Shown in pieces: positions 10,118 to 19,824 of a DNA stretch of 64,000 bases. Numbering within the stretch: position 1 is the first letter of the stretch; each line of letters begins with the position of its first letter. The stretch lies in assembly GCF_900604315.1 (NCBI RefSeq), contig NZ_LR026978.1, positions 1,257,670 through 1,321,669 of the forward strand, in the 5' to 3' direction. Under the pieces are notes generated by a model, which searched no databases, was not told the DNA's origin, and worked only from the letters and a program-made list of their open reading frames with translations. Both the position numbers and the translations under genes were made by a program. Origin of the DNA: [Erwinia] mediterraneensis. Lineage in GTDB: Bacteria; Pseudomonadota; Gammaproteobacteria; Enterobacterales; Enterobacteriaceae.

Positions 10118-11623
10118 ATGAAAATGCGTAGGAAGCGTGTAAGACCTATCGGGCTGGATGATGTCACCATTATCGATGATGCCCGTTTACGTAAAGCAAT
10201 TACTGCGGCGTCACTGGGCAACGCGATGGAGTGGTTCGATTTTGGTGTGTATGGCTTTGTGGCCTACGCACTGGGGAAAGTCTTTTTCCCGGATGCCACT
10301 CCGGGCGTGCAGATGATCGCCGCACTGGCCACTTTCTCCGTGCCTTTTCTGATCCGTCCGCTGGGAGGCTTGTTCTTCGGTATGCTGGGCGATAAATATG
10401 GTCGCCAGAAAATTCTCTCCATCACCATTGTGATCATGTCTATCAGTACTTTCTGTATCGGGCTGATCCCCTCTTACGCCTCCATCGGAGTCTGGGCACC
10501 GGTGCTGTTGCTGATCGCCAAGATGGCGCAGGGCTTCTCCGTGGGCGGCGAGTACACCGGGGCCTCGATCTTCGTGGCGGAATATTCTCCCGACCGTAAG
10601 CGTGGCTTTATGGGTAGCTGGCTCGATTTTGGCTCGATTGCCGGTTTCGTGCTGGGTGCTGGCCTGGTGGTGTTGATTTCCACCATCATGGGCGAAGAGC
10701 GCTTTATGGACTGGGGCTGGCGTCTGCCGTTTTTCCTGGCGCTGCCGCTGGGCGTGATCGGCCTCTATCTGCGTAATGCGCTGGAAGAAACCCCGGCCTT
10801 TCAACAGCATGTAGATAAGCTGGAACAGGGCGACCGCGAAGGCTTACGTGACGGCCCGAAAATCTCCTTTAAAGAGATTGCCAGCAAACACTGGAAAAGC
10901 CTGCTGGCCTGTATTGGCCTGGTGATCGCCACCAACGTTACCTATTACATGCTGCTCACTTATATGCCGAGCTACCTCTCCCATAACCTGCACTACTCCG
11001 AAGATCATGGCGTACTGATTATTATCGCTATCATGATCGGTATGCTGTTTGTGCAGCCGGTGATGGGGATGCTCAGCGACCGCTTTGGCCGCCGTCCCTT
11101 TGTCATTATCGGCAGTATCGCCCTGCTGTTCTTTGCTATTCCGGCATTTATGCTGATCAACAGCGGCGTGATGGTACTTATTTTTGCCGGTCTGCTGGGA
11201 CTGGCGGTGATCCTGAACGCTTTTACCGGCGTGATGGCCTCCTCCCTGCCCGCCATGTTCCCGACGCATATTCGCTACAGTGCGCTGGCGAGCGCCTTTA
11301 ACATTTCAGTACTGATCGCTGGTCTGACGCCAACAGTCGCGGCATGGCTGGTGGAATCCACCAGTAATCTCTACATGCCCGCTTACTATCTGATGGTGAT
11401 TGCACTGATTGGCCTGGTAACCGGTATCTATATGAAGGAAACTGCGAACAAGCCGCTGTCGGGAGCGACCCCGGCGGCCTCCGATCTCGCCGAGGCGCGT
11501 GAAATCCTGCAGGAGCATCACGACAATATCGAGCAGAAGATCGAAGATATCGATGAAGAGATCGCGAAGCTGGAAGCGAAGCGTAAAAATCTGGTGCAGC
11601 AGCACCCGGACATTAACGAATAA
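10118..11623 (+). CDS. proP: Proline/glycine-betaine:H+ symporter ProP
   Basis: 501 residues (E. coli 500). An MFS osmosensory transporter that takes up proline, betaine and other compatible solutes under high osmolarity. Seen: VTIIDDARLRKAITAASLGNAMEWFDFGVYGFVAYALGKVFFP, the MFS loop GDKYGRQK, SVGGEYTGAS, and LSDRFGRRPF. The cytoplasmic C-terminal coiled coil (about 460-490, DNIEQKIEDIDEEIAKLEAKRK) is the osmosensing tail of ProP. The start is ATG 10118 with AGGG seven bases upstream; ATG 10124 is an alternative. Monocistronic, with its own terminator. Confidence 0.96.
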   Translation: MKMRRKRVRPIGLDDVTIIDDARLRKAITAASLGNAMEWFDFGVYGFVAYALGKVFFPDATPGVQMIAALATFSVPFLIRPLGGLFFGMLGDKYGRQKILSITIVIMSISTFCIGLIPSYASIGVWAPVLLLIAKMAQGFSVGGEYTGASIFVAEYSPDRKRGFMGSWLDFGSIAGFVLGAGLVVLISTIMGEERFMDWGWRLPFFLALPLGVIGLYLRNALEETPAFQQHVDKLEQGDREGLRDGPKISFKEIASKHWKSLLACIGLVIATNVTYYMLLTYMPSYLSHNLHYSEDHGVLIIIAIMIGMLFVQPVMGMLSDRFGRRPFVIIGSIALLFFAIPAFMLINSGVMVLIFAGLLGLAVILNAFTGVMASSLPAMFPTHIRYSALASAFNISVLIAGLTPTVAAWLVESTSNLYMPAYYLMVIALIGLVTGIYMKETANKPLSGATPAASDLAEAREILQEHHDNIEQKIEDIDEEIAKLEAKRKNLVQQHPDINE

Positions 11624-11632
11624 AAAAATACT

Positions 11633-11664
11633 CCTCTCCCGTTACCTGGCGGGAGAGGGATTTT
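11633..11664 (+). terminator. Terminator after proP
   Basis: CCTCTCCCG / CGGGAGAGG stem with an 8-base loop, then GATTTT. Confidence 0.75.
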
Positions 11665-11764
11665 AAACTTAAGAAAAATCCAGGCGCAGCACACAAACCT
11701 TCATCACTGCGCACCAAAAAGAGTAAACTAACGGTACTTTTTTATACTACCGGGTTAACCTGTT

Positions 11765-12742
11765 ATGTCTGATTTTTCCCTTATTCAGCGCCCGAGAAGG
11801 CTGCGTAAAAGCGCCTCAATGCGCGCCATGTTCCAGGAAACCTCACTCAGCCTGAACGATCTGGCTCTGCCCATCTTCGTTGAAGAAGGGGTGGATGATT
11901 ACAAAGCGATCGAGGCGATGCCGGGCGTGATGCGTATCCCGGAAAAACGCCTGGCGTACGAAATTGAGCGTATCGCTAAAGCGGGGATTCGTTCGGTGAT
12001 GACCTTTGGTATCTCTCACCACACCGATGCCACCGGCAGCGACGCCTGGAATGAAAATGGCCTGGTGGCGCGTATGTCACGCATCTGTAAAGAGACGGTG
12101 CCGGAGATGATCGTGATGTCCGATACCTGTTTCTGCGAATATACTTCACACGGCCATTGCGGCGTGCTGTGCGATCACGGTGTGGACAACGATGCGACGC
12201 TGATTAACCTCGGCAAGCAGGCCGTGGTAGCGGCGCAGGCGGGTGCGGACTTTATTGCGCCGTCAGCCGCTATGGATGGACAGGTTCAGGCGATCCGTCA
12301 GGCGCTGGATGCGGCGGGCTTTACCGATACCGCCATCATGTCCTACTCCACCAAGTTTGCCTCTTCGTTCTACGGCCCGTTCCGTGAAGCGGCAGGCACC
12401 GCGCTGAAAGGCGATCGCAAAACCTATCAGATGAACCCGATGAACCGCCGTGAAGCGATTCGTGAGTCGCTGCTCGATGCGGCTGAAGGTGCGGATTCGC
12501 TGATGGTGAAACCAGCTGGTGCCTATCTGGACGTACTGCGTGATATCCGCGAACGTACGGAGCTGCCGCTGGCGGCGTATCAGGTCAGTGGTGAATATGC
12601 GATGATCAAATTCGCAGCCCAGGCGGGTGCCATTGATGAGCGCAACGTGGTGCTGGAAAGTTTAGGCGCCATTAAACGCGCCGGTGCGGATCTGATTTTC
12701 AGCTATTTTGCCCTTGATTTAGCAGAACAAAAAGTGCTCTGA
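11765..12742 (+). CDS. hemB: Delta-aminolevulinic acid dehydratase (porphobilinogen synthase) HemB
   Basis: 325 residues. It condenses two 5-aminolevulinates to porphobilinogen in haem synthesis. The zinc cysteines are seen in [16 protein letters not shown] (C-x-C-x7-C). The two active-site lysines are in [14 protein letters not shown] and [11 protein letters not shown]. The C-terminal [18 protein letters not shown] is typical. It is a stand-alone gene behind proP with its own hairpin terminator. A TATACT lies at 11743-11748 close to the ATG, without a convincing -35. Confidence 0.97.
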   Translation: MSDFSLIQRPRRLRKSASMRAMFQETSLSLNDLALPIFVEEGVDDYKAIEAMPGVMRIPEKRLAYEIERIAKAGIRSVMTFGISHHTDATGSDAWNENGLVARMSRICKETVPEMIVMSDTCFCEYTSHGHCGVLCDHGVDNDATLINLGKQAVVAAQAGADFIAPSAAMDGQVQAIRQALDAAGFTDTAIMSYSTKFASSFYGPFREAAGTALKGDRKTYQMNPMNRREAIRESLLDAAEGADSLMVKPAGAYLDVLRDIRERTELPLAAYQVSGEYAMIKFAAQAGAIDERNVVLESLGAIKRAGADLIFSYFALDLAEQKVL

Positions 12743-12753
12743 TTGTACCACTG

Positions 12754-12791
12754 CCCTGCAGCAATCCATCGCTAAAGCTGCAGGGTTTTTT
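12754..12791 (+). terminator. Terminator after hemB
   Basis: CCCTGCAGC / GCTGCAGGG stem followed by six T. Confidence 0.85.
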
Positions 12792-12845
12792 GCCGCGCTG
12801 GCAATATCGACCCCTTTCCCGTCCACTTTTAGCAAAAGGCGCGCG

Positions 12846-13810
12846 ATGAAAGCACCCGTCCCTCACAATGAACCCCAGCGTTTAAGCCAGTTACGCGCGC
12901 TCAATATCATTAATACCCCTACCGAAGAGCGGTTTGATCGCCTGACGCGTCTGGCGCGCCGTTTGTTTGAGTCCCCATTGCGCTGGTCAGCCTGGTGGAG
13001 CAGGATTATCAATGGTTTAAATCGGCGGAAGGCTATCAGGAAAAATGCTCGCCGCGTAATATCTCCTTTTGCGCCCATACCATTTTGCAGGATGAGGTTC
13101 TGGTGGTAGAGGATGCGCTGCAGGATGCGCGTTTTCACAACAATCCGCTGGTGCTTGGCGAACCCCATATCCGCTTTTATGCGGGCTGTCCGCTGCGCTC
13201 GCCCGGCGGCTCGCACGTAGGTTCACTCTGTCTGATTGACCATCAGCCACGTAGTTTCAACGCGGAAGACAGACGCGCCCTGTGTGATCTGGCGGAAATG
13301 GCCGAAGCGGAGCTGGTGGCCTTTCAGGCGGCGACCTCGGACGAGCTGACTCAGATCACCAACCGGCGCGGGTTTATGGCGCTGGGCCAGCTGGTGCTGA
13401 ATGATTGCCTGTTAAAGCAGCGAACCGCCAGCCTCGCCTTTCTCGATCTCGATAAGTTCAAGCAGATCAACGATACCCTTGGCCATCGTGAAGGGGACCG
13501 CGCGCTGATGGACTTTGCCGATGCGATGAAGGTGACCTTTCGTCATTCCGATCTGTTTGCCCGGCTGGGCGGCGATGAGTTTGTGGTGTTATTTAATGGC
13601 CTGCAGCCTGATGAAGCGCAGCGGCAGTTGCAGGCGTTCAGAGAGTATCTGCAACAACAGATCCGGCATCTGGAGCGTCACTACCCGCTCGACTTTTCTT
13701 CGGGCATAGTGGTCTTCGATCCCCACCATCCCTGCTCGCTGGAGCAGTTGCTGGCCAGCAGTGACGCGACCATGTACGAAAGCAAGAAAGCGAAAAAAGC
13801 GCGTAAGTGA
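12846..13810 (+). pseudogene. GAF-GGDEF diguanylate cyclase with an apparent 1-base deletion
   Basis: The ATG at 12846 opens MKAPVPHNEPQRLSQLRALNIINTPTEERFDRLTRLARRLF. The GAF domain then continues in another frame from 12971 as VPIALVSLVEQDYQWFKS. Only two bases (12969-12970) lie where one codon is expected, so one base is missing. The rest is intact: SFCAHTILQD, RFYAGCPLRSPGG, then a GGDEF domain (DELTQITNRRGF, DLDKFKQINDTLGH, active LGGDEF). The inhibitory site is also present as RHSD, five residues before GGDEF. It would make c-di-GMP from GTP. It could be a real mutation, a base-calling error, or be rescued by an internal GTG at 12995 that loses the start of the GAF domain. Confidence 0.8.
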
Positions 13811-13823
13811 GCCGGTTGTGCCC

Positions 13824-14843
13824 TCAGCGTGTGCTCAGGTCCTCCAGCAGGCGCTGATTAAACATCTCCGGCGCTTCCATTTGCGGCGCGTGCCCCATAC
13901 CGGGGAAGGTAATCAGTCGTGAATCCGGGATCAGTTGTGCGACCTGTTTACCCAGCACCTGGTAATGGCCCAGCTGTGCTTTCACCTCCGGCGGCGCAAT
14001 ATCGCTGCCGATGGCGGTGGTGTCTGCCGTCCCGATCATCAGCGTGGCTGGCACCCTGAGATCCTTAAACTCGTAATACACCGGCTGGGTAAAGATCATG
14101 TCGTAGATGAGCGCTGAGTTCCAGGCGACTTTTTTCTTGCCCGGGCCGTTATTCAGCCCCGCCAGCATGTCGACCCACTGGTCATACTCGGGTTTCCAGC
14201 GCCCGGCATAATAGGTGTTCAGCTCATATTTTTTGATCCCTTCGGCGCTGGTTTTCAGCTCACGCTCATACCATTGATCCACACTGCGCCAGGGCGCACC
14301 TTTGGCCTTCCAGTCCTCAAGGCCGATGGGGTTGACCATCACCAGCCTCTCGGTTTCCGCCGGAAACATCAGCGCATAGCGCGTAGCCAGCATACCGCCG
14401 GTGGAGTGACCGATAATCACCGCTTTTTTCACCCCCAGTTGCTGTAACAGCTGATGGGTATTACTGGCCAGTTGCTGGAAACTGTACTGGTAGCTGTCCG
14501 GTTTGGTCGACGTACAGAAACCGATCTGATCCGGCACAATCACCCGATAGCCCTGGCGGCTCAGCGCCCTGATGGTGCTCTCCCAGGTGGCGCCGCAGAA
14601 ATTCTTGCCGTGCATCAGCACGACGCTACGCCCGTTCGCGTTGCCGCCTGGCCTGACATCCATATAGCCCATGCTCAGCGACTGCTGCTGAGAGGTGAAG
14701 CTAAAGCGCTGCAGCGGCCAGGGGTAACGAAATCCCTCCAGTTGCTCGCCGTAGCTCGCCGCCAGGGTCGGGACGCTGCTGAGTAACGCGACCGAGGTCA
14801 GCAAAACGGCAAGCGGTTTTTTTAGCGTATCGTTCAGTCCCAT
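13824..14843 (-). CDS. Exported alpha/beta-fold hydrolase
   Basis: 339 residues. A Sec signal peptide is visible (KKPLAVLLTSVALLSSVPTLAAS, cleavage near residue 29). The hydrolase fold is supported by VVLMHGKNFCGATWE, the nucleophile elbow VIIGHSTGGML (Ser in GHSTG), the acid region LMIGTADTTA and the catalytic His in FPGMGHAPQMEAPE. AGGAG sits eight bases upstream of the ATG. The substrate is unknown; relatives are lipase, esterase or epoxide-hydrolase-like. It is convergent with the cyclase gene and followed upstream by the chemoreceptor gene on the same strand, with about 180 bases between. Confidence 0.85.
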   Translation of the reverse strand: MGLNDTLKKPLAVLLTSVALLSSVPTLAASYGEQLEGFRYPWPLQRFSFTSQQQSLSMGYMDVRPGGNANGRSVVLMHGKNFCGATWESTIRALSRQGYRVIVPDQIGFCTSTKPDSYQYSFQQLASNTHQLLQQLGVKKAVIIGHSTGGMLATRYALMFPAETERLVMVNPIGLEDWKAKGAPWRSVDQWYERELKTSAEGIKKYELNTYYAGRWKPEYDQWVDMLAGLNNGPGKKKVAWNSALIYDMIFTQPVYYEFKDLRVPATLMIGTADTTAIGSDIAPPEVKAQLGHYQVLGKQVAQLIPDSRLITFPGMGHAPQMEAPEMFNQRLLEDLSTR

Positions 14844-15021
14844 GCGGGATGCTCCTAGCTGATAAAAGAGAACTCAATATGGCATGGCGCAGACGGGCAT
14901 GCAGATGCCCGGCACCATGAGTGATGGCATTCCTTCCTCAGCGTAGACAGGAAACAGAACGAAAGCCGCTAAAACAGCAACGAAACGTGCACAATGGCAC
15001 GCTTCGTTCAGAGAAAGGATT

Positions 15022-16569
15022 TCAGGGCATAGCCAGACGGAAGGTGGAAACTGAGTGCGTCAGATGATGCACCTGATCTTCCAGCGACGCGGCCGCAGCG
15101 GCGGACTCCTGTACCAACGCCGCATTCTGCTGTGTCACGCTGTCCATCTCGTTCACCGCCTGTTCGATTTGTCGGATGCCGCGACTCTGCTCATCAGATG
15201 CGACAGAGATCTGCTCCATCAGGGTGTTGACCTGGGTTACCGACGTGATAATCGCCGCAATCGCCTCACCGGTACGCGACACCTGATTTGAGCCAGTCTG
15301 AATATTATTAACAGACTCGCTAATCAGGGTTTCGATCTCTTTTGCCGCTACCGCGCTGCGCTGCGCCAGATTGCGCACTTCGCCTGCCACAACCGCGAAG
15401 CCGCGTCCCTGTTCGCCAGCGCGGGCAGCTTCGACCGCCGCGTTCAGCGCCAGGATATTGGTCTGGAAGGCGATGCTGTTAATCACGCTGGTAATATCTT
15501 CGATCTGCTTCGAACTGGAGATGATACGGCTCATGGTGGTGATCACCTCCTGCGCGACCTGCTCGCCAGCGCGGGCATTCTCTACCGCTTCACGCGTCAG
15601 ACGGCTGGCCTGCAGCACATTGCCGGTATTTTGCTGTACCGTAGCGCCCAGCTCTTCCATGCTGGCCGCCGTTTCCGTCAACGCAGCAGCCTGCTGTTCC
15701 GTACGCGACGCCAGGTCGACGTTACCGGCCGCGATCTGCTGTGAGGCTGCGGCAACTGTATGGCTGGAGTCGCGCACCTGGCCGATAATGTCGGTCAGCG
15801 CCAGGCGCATCTGCTCCATGGAGCGCAGGACATCATCAATCTCACTGCGTGATTGTGCCCTGACCGGTACCGGCGTATCCAGCGCCCCTTCAGCGATTTC
15901 ACGGCAGCGCTCGCGTGCGCTGTTCAGCGGCGTCAACACGTAGCGCCGCAGGAACATCAGAACCGCAACGATGACCAGCAGGAACAACAGCGCAAACGCC
16001 GTAATCAGGCCGATACCAAAGTTGAAGTGGCTTTGCGCCTGGCTGTTCAGATCGCGGGCATAGGCTTCATGCAGCGCCAGCACCTTATCCAGCACGATTT
16101 CATACTGTTGATCCAGCTGCGCTACTTTGCTGATTTGCGCCTCAAACGCCGGTTGATTGTGCGCTTCAGCTGCATCGATCAAGGGCTGTAACCCCTGTTG
16201 ACGATAGGCCAGCCAGGCGTTGCGGTAATCATTCGCCAGGCTTGCCTCCTCCGACTGTTTTGGCGCCTTCAGATAGCTCTGGAAAGCGCTATCCGCTTTC
16301 GCCGCCGCCTCCTTCACTCCTGCCAGCGTCGGCGTCGCTTCCTGCGTGTTACCGCTGGCGACAGCCTTCATATATTCCATGGCTCGTACCCGCAGCGTAC
16401 GGCTATGGTTAATCGGGTCGATGATAGAGAGCACCACCCGAATTTCGGCATTAACGTTATCCAGAGAATGATTACTGCGAGTTAACAACCAGAGATTTGA
16501 CAGCGTGCTGGCCATGAAGATGACAAACAGCAATGCCAGCGCAAAGAGCGATGATTTTTTCAGCGACAT
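15022..16569 (-). CDS. Methyl-accepting chemotaxis protein
   Basis: 515 residues. TM1 is about 8-29, the periplasmic four-helix ligand domain about 30-188, TM2 about 189-211, HAMP about 212-265, then the signalling coiled coil. The tip IAFQTNILALNAAVEAARAGEQGRGFAVVAGEVR is fully conserved for CheA/CheW contact. It ends FRLAMP without the C-terminal NWETF-type pentapeptide, so it is a low-abundance-type receptor dependent on others for methylation. The ligand is not predictable from sequence. A sigma-28 promoter just upstream (16602-16628) ties it to the flagellar regulon. Confidence 0.93.
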   Translation of the reverse strand: MSLKKSSLFALALLFVIFMASTLSNLWLLTRSNHSLDNVNAEIRVVLSIIDPINHSRTLRVRAMEYMKAVASGNTQEATPTLAGVKEAAAKADSAFQSYLKAPKQSEEASLANDYRNAWLAYRQQGLQPLIDAAEAHNQPAFEAQISKVAQLDQQYEIVLDKVLALHEAYARDLNSQAQSHFNFGIGLITAFALLFLLVIVAVLMFLRRYVLTPLNSARERCREIAEGALDTPVPVRAQSRSEIDDVLRSMEQMRLALTDIIGQVRDSSHTVAAASQQIAAGNVDLASRTEQQAAALTETAASMEELGATVQQNTGNVLQASRLTREAVENARAGEQVAQEVITTMSRIISSSKQIEDITSVINSIAFQTNILALNAAVEAARAGEQGRGFAVVAGEVRNLAQRSAVAAKEIETLISESVNNIQTGSNQVSRTGEAIAAIITSVTQVNTLMEQISVASDEQSRGIRQIEQAVNEMDSVTQQNAALVQESAAAAASLEDQVHHLTHSVSTFRLAMP

Positions 16570-16601
16570 GGTGACTTCCTGATGAAATTATTATTTCTCT
16601 T

Positions 16602-16628
16602 ATATCGGCACAATCACCAAAGCTTTCA
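16602..16628 (-). promoter_or_regulatory. Sigma-28 (FliA) type promoter of the chemoreceptor gene
   Basis: On the minus strand: TGAA, 15 bases, GCCGATAT, against the FliA consensus TAAA-N15-GCCGATAA (3/4 and 7/8). Predicted start about 25 bases before the ATG, with AGGAAG as ribosome site. Confidence 0.7.
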
Positions 16629-16879
16629 GAAAATTCTCAGCATAATTTATTGTGAAAACAGGGATACATTAGTAAACATGTGGTTTAAGGATAAAATAAG
16701 CGCCTGTACAAATGGCGAATCCTGACCATCTGATTGAGTTTTCATCGCTTTTTTATTAACCGCCCTGGCAGTCACGCTGGCAATTCATAATAAAAAAAAT
16801 CCTTCGTTCGCACGCCCGAAAGTCTATCTTTACATAATCTTTACAAAAATGAAGCGCATTGACTTTAAGGAGAGCGTGA
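16629..16879. other. Spacer between chemoreceptor and galP
   Basis: Part of a 310-base divergent intergenic region. It is A+T-rich, with a direct repeat TTTACA at 16830-16850 close to galP. No clear GalR (GTGKAANCGNTTNCAC) or CRP palindrome was recognised. Confidence 0.4.
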
Positions 16880-18268
16880 ATGAATGCCAGCACCCCATCC
16901 GGAAAACACCAAAATCGCTTTACCTGGTTTGTCTGCTGTATGGCTGCGCTCTCTGGTCTGCTGTTTGGACTGGATATCGGCGTGATTGCGGGCGCACTGC
17001 CCTTTCTGGCGGACGAGTTGCATATCAGTAACCATGAACAGGAGTGGGTAGTCAGCGCCATGATGTTCGGTGCCGCGCTCGGTGCGCTGGGAGCGGGCTG
17101 GATCTCTTCGCGGCTGGGCAGGAAAAAAAGCATGCTGATTGGCGCAACGCTGTTTGTCATCGGCTCCATCTGGTCAGCGCTCTCGCCCAGCGTGGAATCG
17201 CTGACAGGGGCGCGTATTGTGCTGGGGCTGGCGGTAGGTATCGCCTCCTATACCGCCCCGCTTTATCTGGCTGAAATTGCGCCGGAGCGTATTCGCGGCT
17301 CGATGATCTCCCTCTACCAGCTGATGCTTACCACCGGCATCGTGCTGGCCTATCTTTCGGATACCGCTTTCAGTTACAGCGGTAACTGGCGCGCCATGCT
17401 GGGTATTATCGCCATCCCGGCGCTGGTCCTGTTTGCCGGCGTTCTGTTTCTGCCGAACAGTCCGCGCTGGCTCGCCGCCCACGGTCGCTTTAATGAGGCG
17501 CAGCGCGTGCTGGATCGCCTGCGCAGCACCAGCGCCCAGGCGAAACAGGAGCTGGACGAGATACGTGAGAGCCTGCAGGTGAAGCAGAGCGGCTGGGCGC
17601 TGTTTAAAAACAATACCCACTTTCGCCGCACCGTCTGGCTGGGAATGCTGTTGCAGCTGATGCAGCAATTTACCGGCATGAACGTGGTGATGTATTACGC
17701 GCCGAAAATTTTCAGTATCGCGGGCTTTTCCAGCACCAGTGACCAGATGTGGGGCACGGTGATTGTCGGCCTGGTGAATATGCTGTCGACCCTGATCGCC
17801 ATTGGTCTGGTGGATCGCTGGGGACGCAAGCCGATGCTGACCACCAGTTTTCTGGTGATGGCGGTGGGCATGGGGGCGCTGGCGTTGTTACTGCACCTCG
17901 GCGTGGAAACAGATTTCCACAAATATTTCGCTATCGCCATGCTGCTGATGTTTATCGTCGGCTTCGCCATGGCGGCCGGGCCGGTGGTATGGCTGCTTTG
18001 CTCGGAGATTCAGCCGTTGAAAGGACGCGACTTTGGCATTACCGCATCCACCACCACAAACTGGGTAGGTAATATGATTGTCGGTGCCACCTTTCTCACC
18101 ATGCTGGATAAGTTCGGCAACGCGAACACCTTCTGGTTCTACGCGGCGCTTAATCTGCTGTTTATTCTGTTTACCTGGCGGCTGGTGCCGGAAACCCGGC
18201 ATGTCACGCTGGAGCATATTGAGCGCAACCTGATGCAGGGTAAACCGCTGCGCGAAATCGGATCCTGA
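16880..18268 (+). CDS. galP: Galactose:H+ symporter GalP (sugar porter family)
   Basis: 462 residues, 12 membrane segments, sugar-porter MFS. It matches E. coli GalP over its whole length: [110 protein letters not shown] and [16 protein letters not shown]. It imports galactose or glucose-type hexoses with protons. AraE is the nearest alternative, but the [14 protein letters not shown] and [10 protein letters not shown] segments fit GalP better. Start ATG 16880, ribosome site AAGGAGAG. Confidence 0.9.
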   Translation: MNASTPSGKHQNRFTWFVCCMAALSGLLFGLDIGVIAGALPFLADELHISNHEQEWVVSAMMFGAALGALGAGWISSRLGRKKSMLIGATLFVIGSIWSALSPSVESLTGARIVLGLAVGIASYTAPLYLAEIAPERIRGSMISLYQLMLTTGIVLAYLSDTAFSYSGNWRAMLGIIAIPALVLFAGVLFLPNSPRWLAAHGRFNEAQRVLDRLRSTSAQAKQELDEIRESLQVKQSGWALFKNNTHFRRTVWLGMLLQLMQQFTGMNVVMYYAPKIFSIAGFSSTSDQMWGTVIVGLVNMLSTLIAIGLVDRWGRKPMLTTSFLVMAVGMGALALLLHLGVETDFHKYFAIAMLLMFIVGFAMAAGPVVWLLCSEIQPLKGRDFGITASTTTNWVGNMIVGATFLTMLDKFGNANTFWFYAALNLLFILFTWRLVPETRHVTLEHIERNLMQGKPLREIGS

Positions 18269-18272
18269 AACG

Positions 18273-18295
18273 AAAAAGCCCTCGCAAGAGGGCTT
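18273..18295. terminator. Terminator hairpin between convergent galP and yhiN
   Basis: AAGCCCTC-GCAA-GAGGGCTT. The T-run lies on the minus strand (complement of 18273-18277), so it works best for yhiN and may also stop galP transcripts. Confidence 0.75.
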
Positions 18296-18399
18296 CTGGC
18301 AAGCAGAAAGCTGGGGCAGCCAGTAAATTTGCGGTCAGCTTTCCTGTGCCGCTTCTGATCGCCAGAGATAGGCGTACGGACCGGTGCTCAGGGATATTT

Positions 18400-19584
18400 T
18401 CACACTGCCTGCGCACAGGCCCAGGCGGAGCTCCAGGCCCACTGGAAGTTATAGCCGCCCAGCCAGCCGGTGACATCGACCACTTCGCCAATAAAGTAAA
18501 GCCCCGGCACCTTACGCGCTTCCATGGTTTTTGACGACAACTGCGTGGTATCCACGCCGCCCAGCGTCACTTCCGCGGTGCGATAACCTTCGGTGCCGTT
18601 GGGCTGGATGCGCCAGCGGTGCAGATTATCCACCAGCTCCGCCTGCTGCTTGCTGTTAAGCTGCTTCAGGCTGATATCCGGCACCAGGCCCAGCGACTGC
18701 AACACTTCCACCAGACGTTTGGGCAGCAACTTCGCCAGACTGTTTTTCAGGCTCAGGTTAGGATGCGCCTGACGTTGTGCATCAAGAAAGGCATCGAGCG
18801 CAGTCGCAGGCGAGAGATTAACGGTAATAAACTCCCCGGGCTGCCAGTAGCTGGAGATTTGCAACACCGCCGGGCCGGAGAGGCCACGATGGGTAAACAG
18901 CATCGCTTCTTTAAACAACGTGCCGTCTTGTGCTTCAATCGTCGTCGGCAGCGCCACGCCGGAGAGGGTTTGCAGCTGCTCCAGCAGCGGCTTATGCAGG
19001 GTGAACGGCACCAGCGCGGCCCGCGTCGGATAAACCTGCAGGCCAAACTGTTCCGCCATTTTATAACCAAAGGGAGAGGCGCCCAGCCCCGGCATCGACA
19101 GACCGCCGCTGGCGATCACCAGCTTTTCCGCCCACACTTCGCTGCCGTTCAGCTGCAGGTTGTAACCCGCCTCATCGCGCACGACGCAGAGCACTTCAGA
19201 GCGCAAACGCAGGGTAACGTTGCCTTTCTCACACTCCGCCAGCAGCAGATCGACAATCTGCTGCGCCGAGTCGTCGCAAAACAGCTGACCGAGAGTCTTC
19301 TCGTGCCAGGCGATGTTATGGCGGTTAACCAGATCGATAAAATCCCACTGGGTATAGCGTGCCAGCGCAGATTTACAGAAGTGCGGATTGTGCGAGAGGT
19401 AAGCCGCAGGCTCGGTATAGAGGTTGGTGAAGTTGCAGCGTCCCCCGCCCGACATCAGGATCTTGCGGCCCGGCTTCTTGCCGTTATCCAGCAGCAATAC
19501 GCGCCGCCCACGCTGCCCCGCCTGTGCGGCACAAAACAGCCCGGCTGCGCCCGCGCCAATAATGATAACGTCAAACTTTTCCAC
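18400..19584 (-). CDS. yhiN: FAD-dependent oxidoreductase YhiN (BaiN/HI0933 family)
   Basis: 394 residues from GTG 19584 (E. coli YhiN about 400). An N-terminal FAD dinucleotide fold is seen in FDVIIIGAGAAGLFCAAQAGQRG, followed by the family signature GRKILMSGGGRCNFTN, LVIASGGLSMPGLGASPFGY, FTHRGLSGPAVLQISSYWQPGE, and the C-terminal GGYNFQWAWSSAWACAQ. The GTG start is chosen because EKFDVII aligns with the E. coli N-terminus; the frame extends 22 codons further without similarity. The physiological substrate is unknown. Confidence 0.93.
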   Translation of the reverse strand: MEKFDVIIIGAGAAGLFCAAQAGQRGRRVLLLDNGKKPGRKILMSGGGRCNFTNLYTEPAAYLSHNPHFCKSALARYTQWDFIDLVNRHNIAWHEKTLGQLFCDDSAQQIVDLLLAECEKGNVTLRLRSEVLCVVRDEAGYNLQLNGSEVWAEKLVIASGGLSMPGLGASPFGYKMAEQFGLQVYPTRAALVPFTLHKPLLEQLQTLSGVALPTTIEAQDGTLFKEAMLFTHRGLSGPAVLQISSYWQPGEFITVNLSPATALDAFLDAQRQAHPNLSLKNSLAKLLPKRLVEVLQSLGLVPDISLKQLNSKQQAELVDNLHRWRIQPNGTEGYRTAEVTLGGVDTTQLSSKTMEARKVPGLYFIGEVVDVTGWLGGYNFQWAWSSAWACAQAV

Positions 19585-19824
19585 TGCTCTACCCGTGTTG
19601 CCTGAAAGGCGCTGATTGTAGTGTTCTGTCCTGGCAGACGCCAGCGCCAAAAAAATGATGGAAATGTGTCATATTGTAACCGATTCATTTTTCAACATTT
19701 TTATCCTTATCTGCCAGACAATACGCGCGCATAAGGCAAAAAAAGACTATATTTTCCTTTCCTATACAGCACGTTGTCGCGGATAATGCGCCGCGTTCAT
19801 GTCCTCCATAATGGCGTAACGTTT

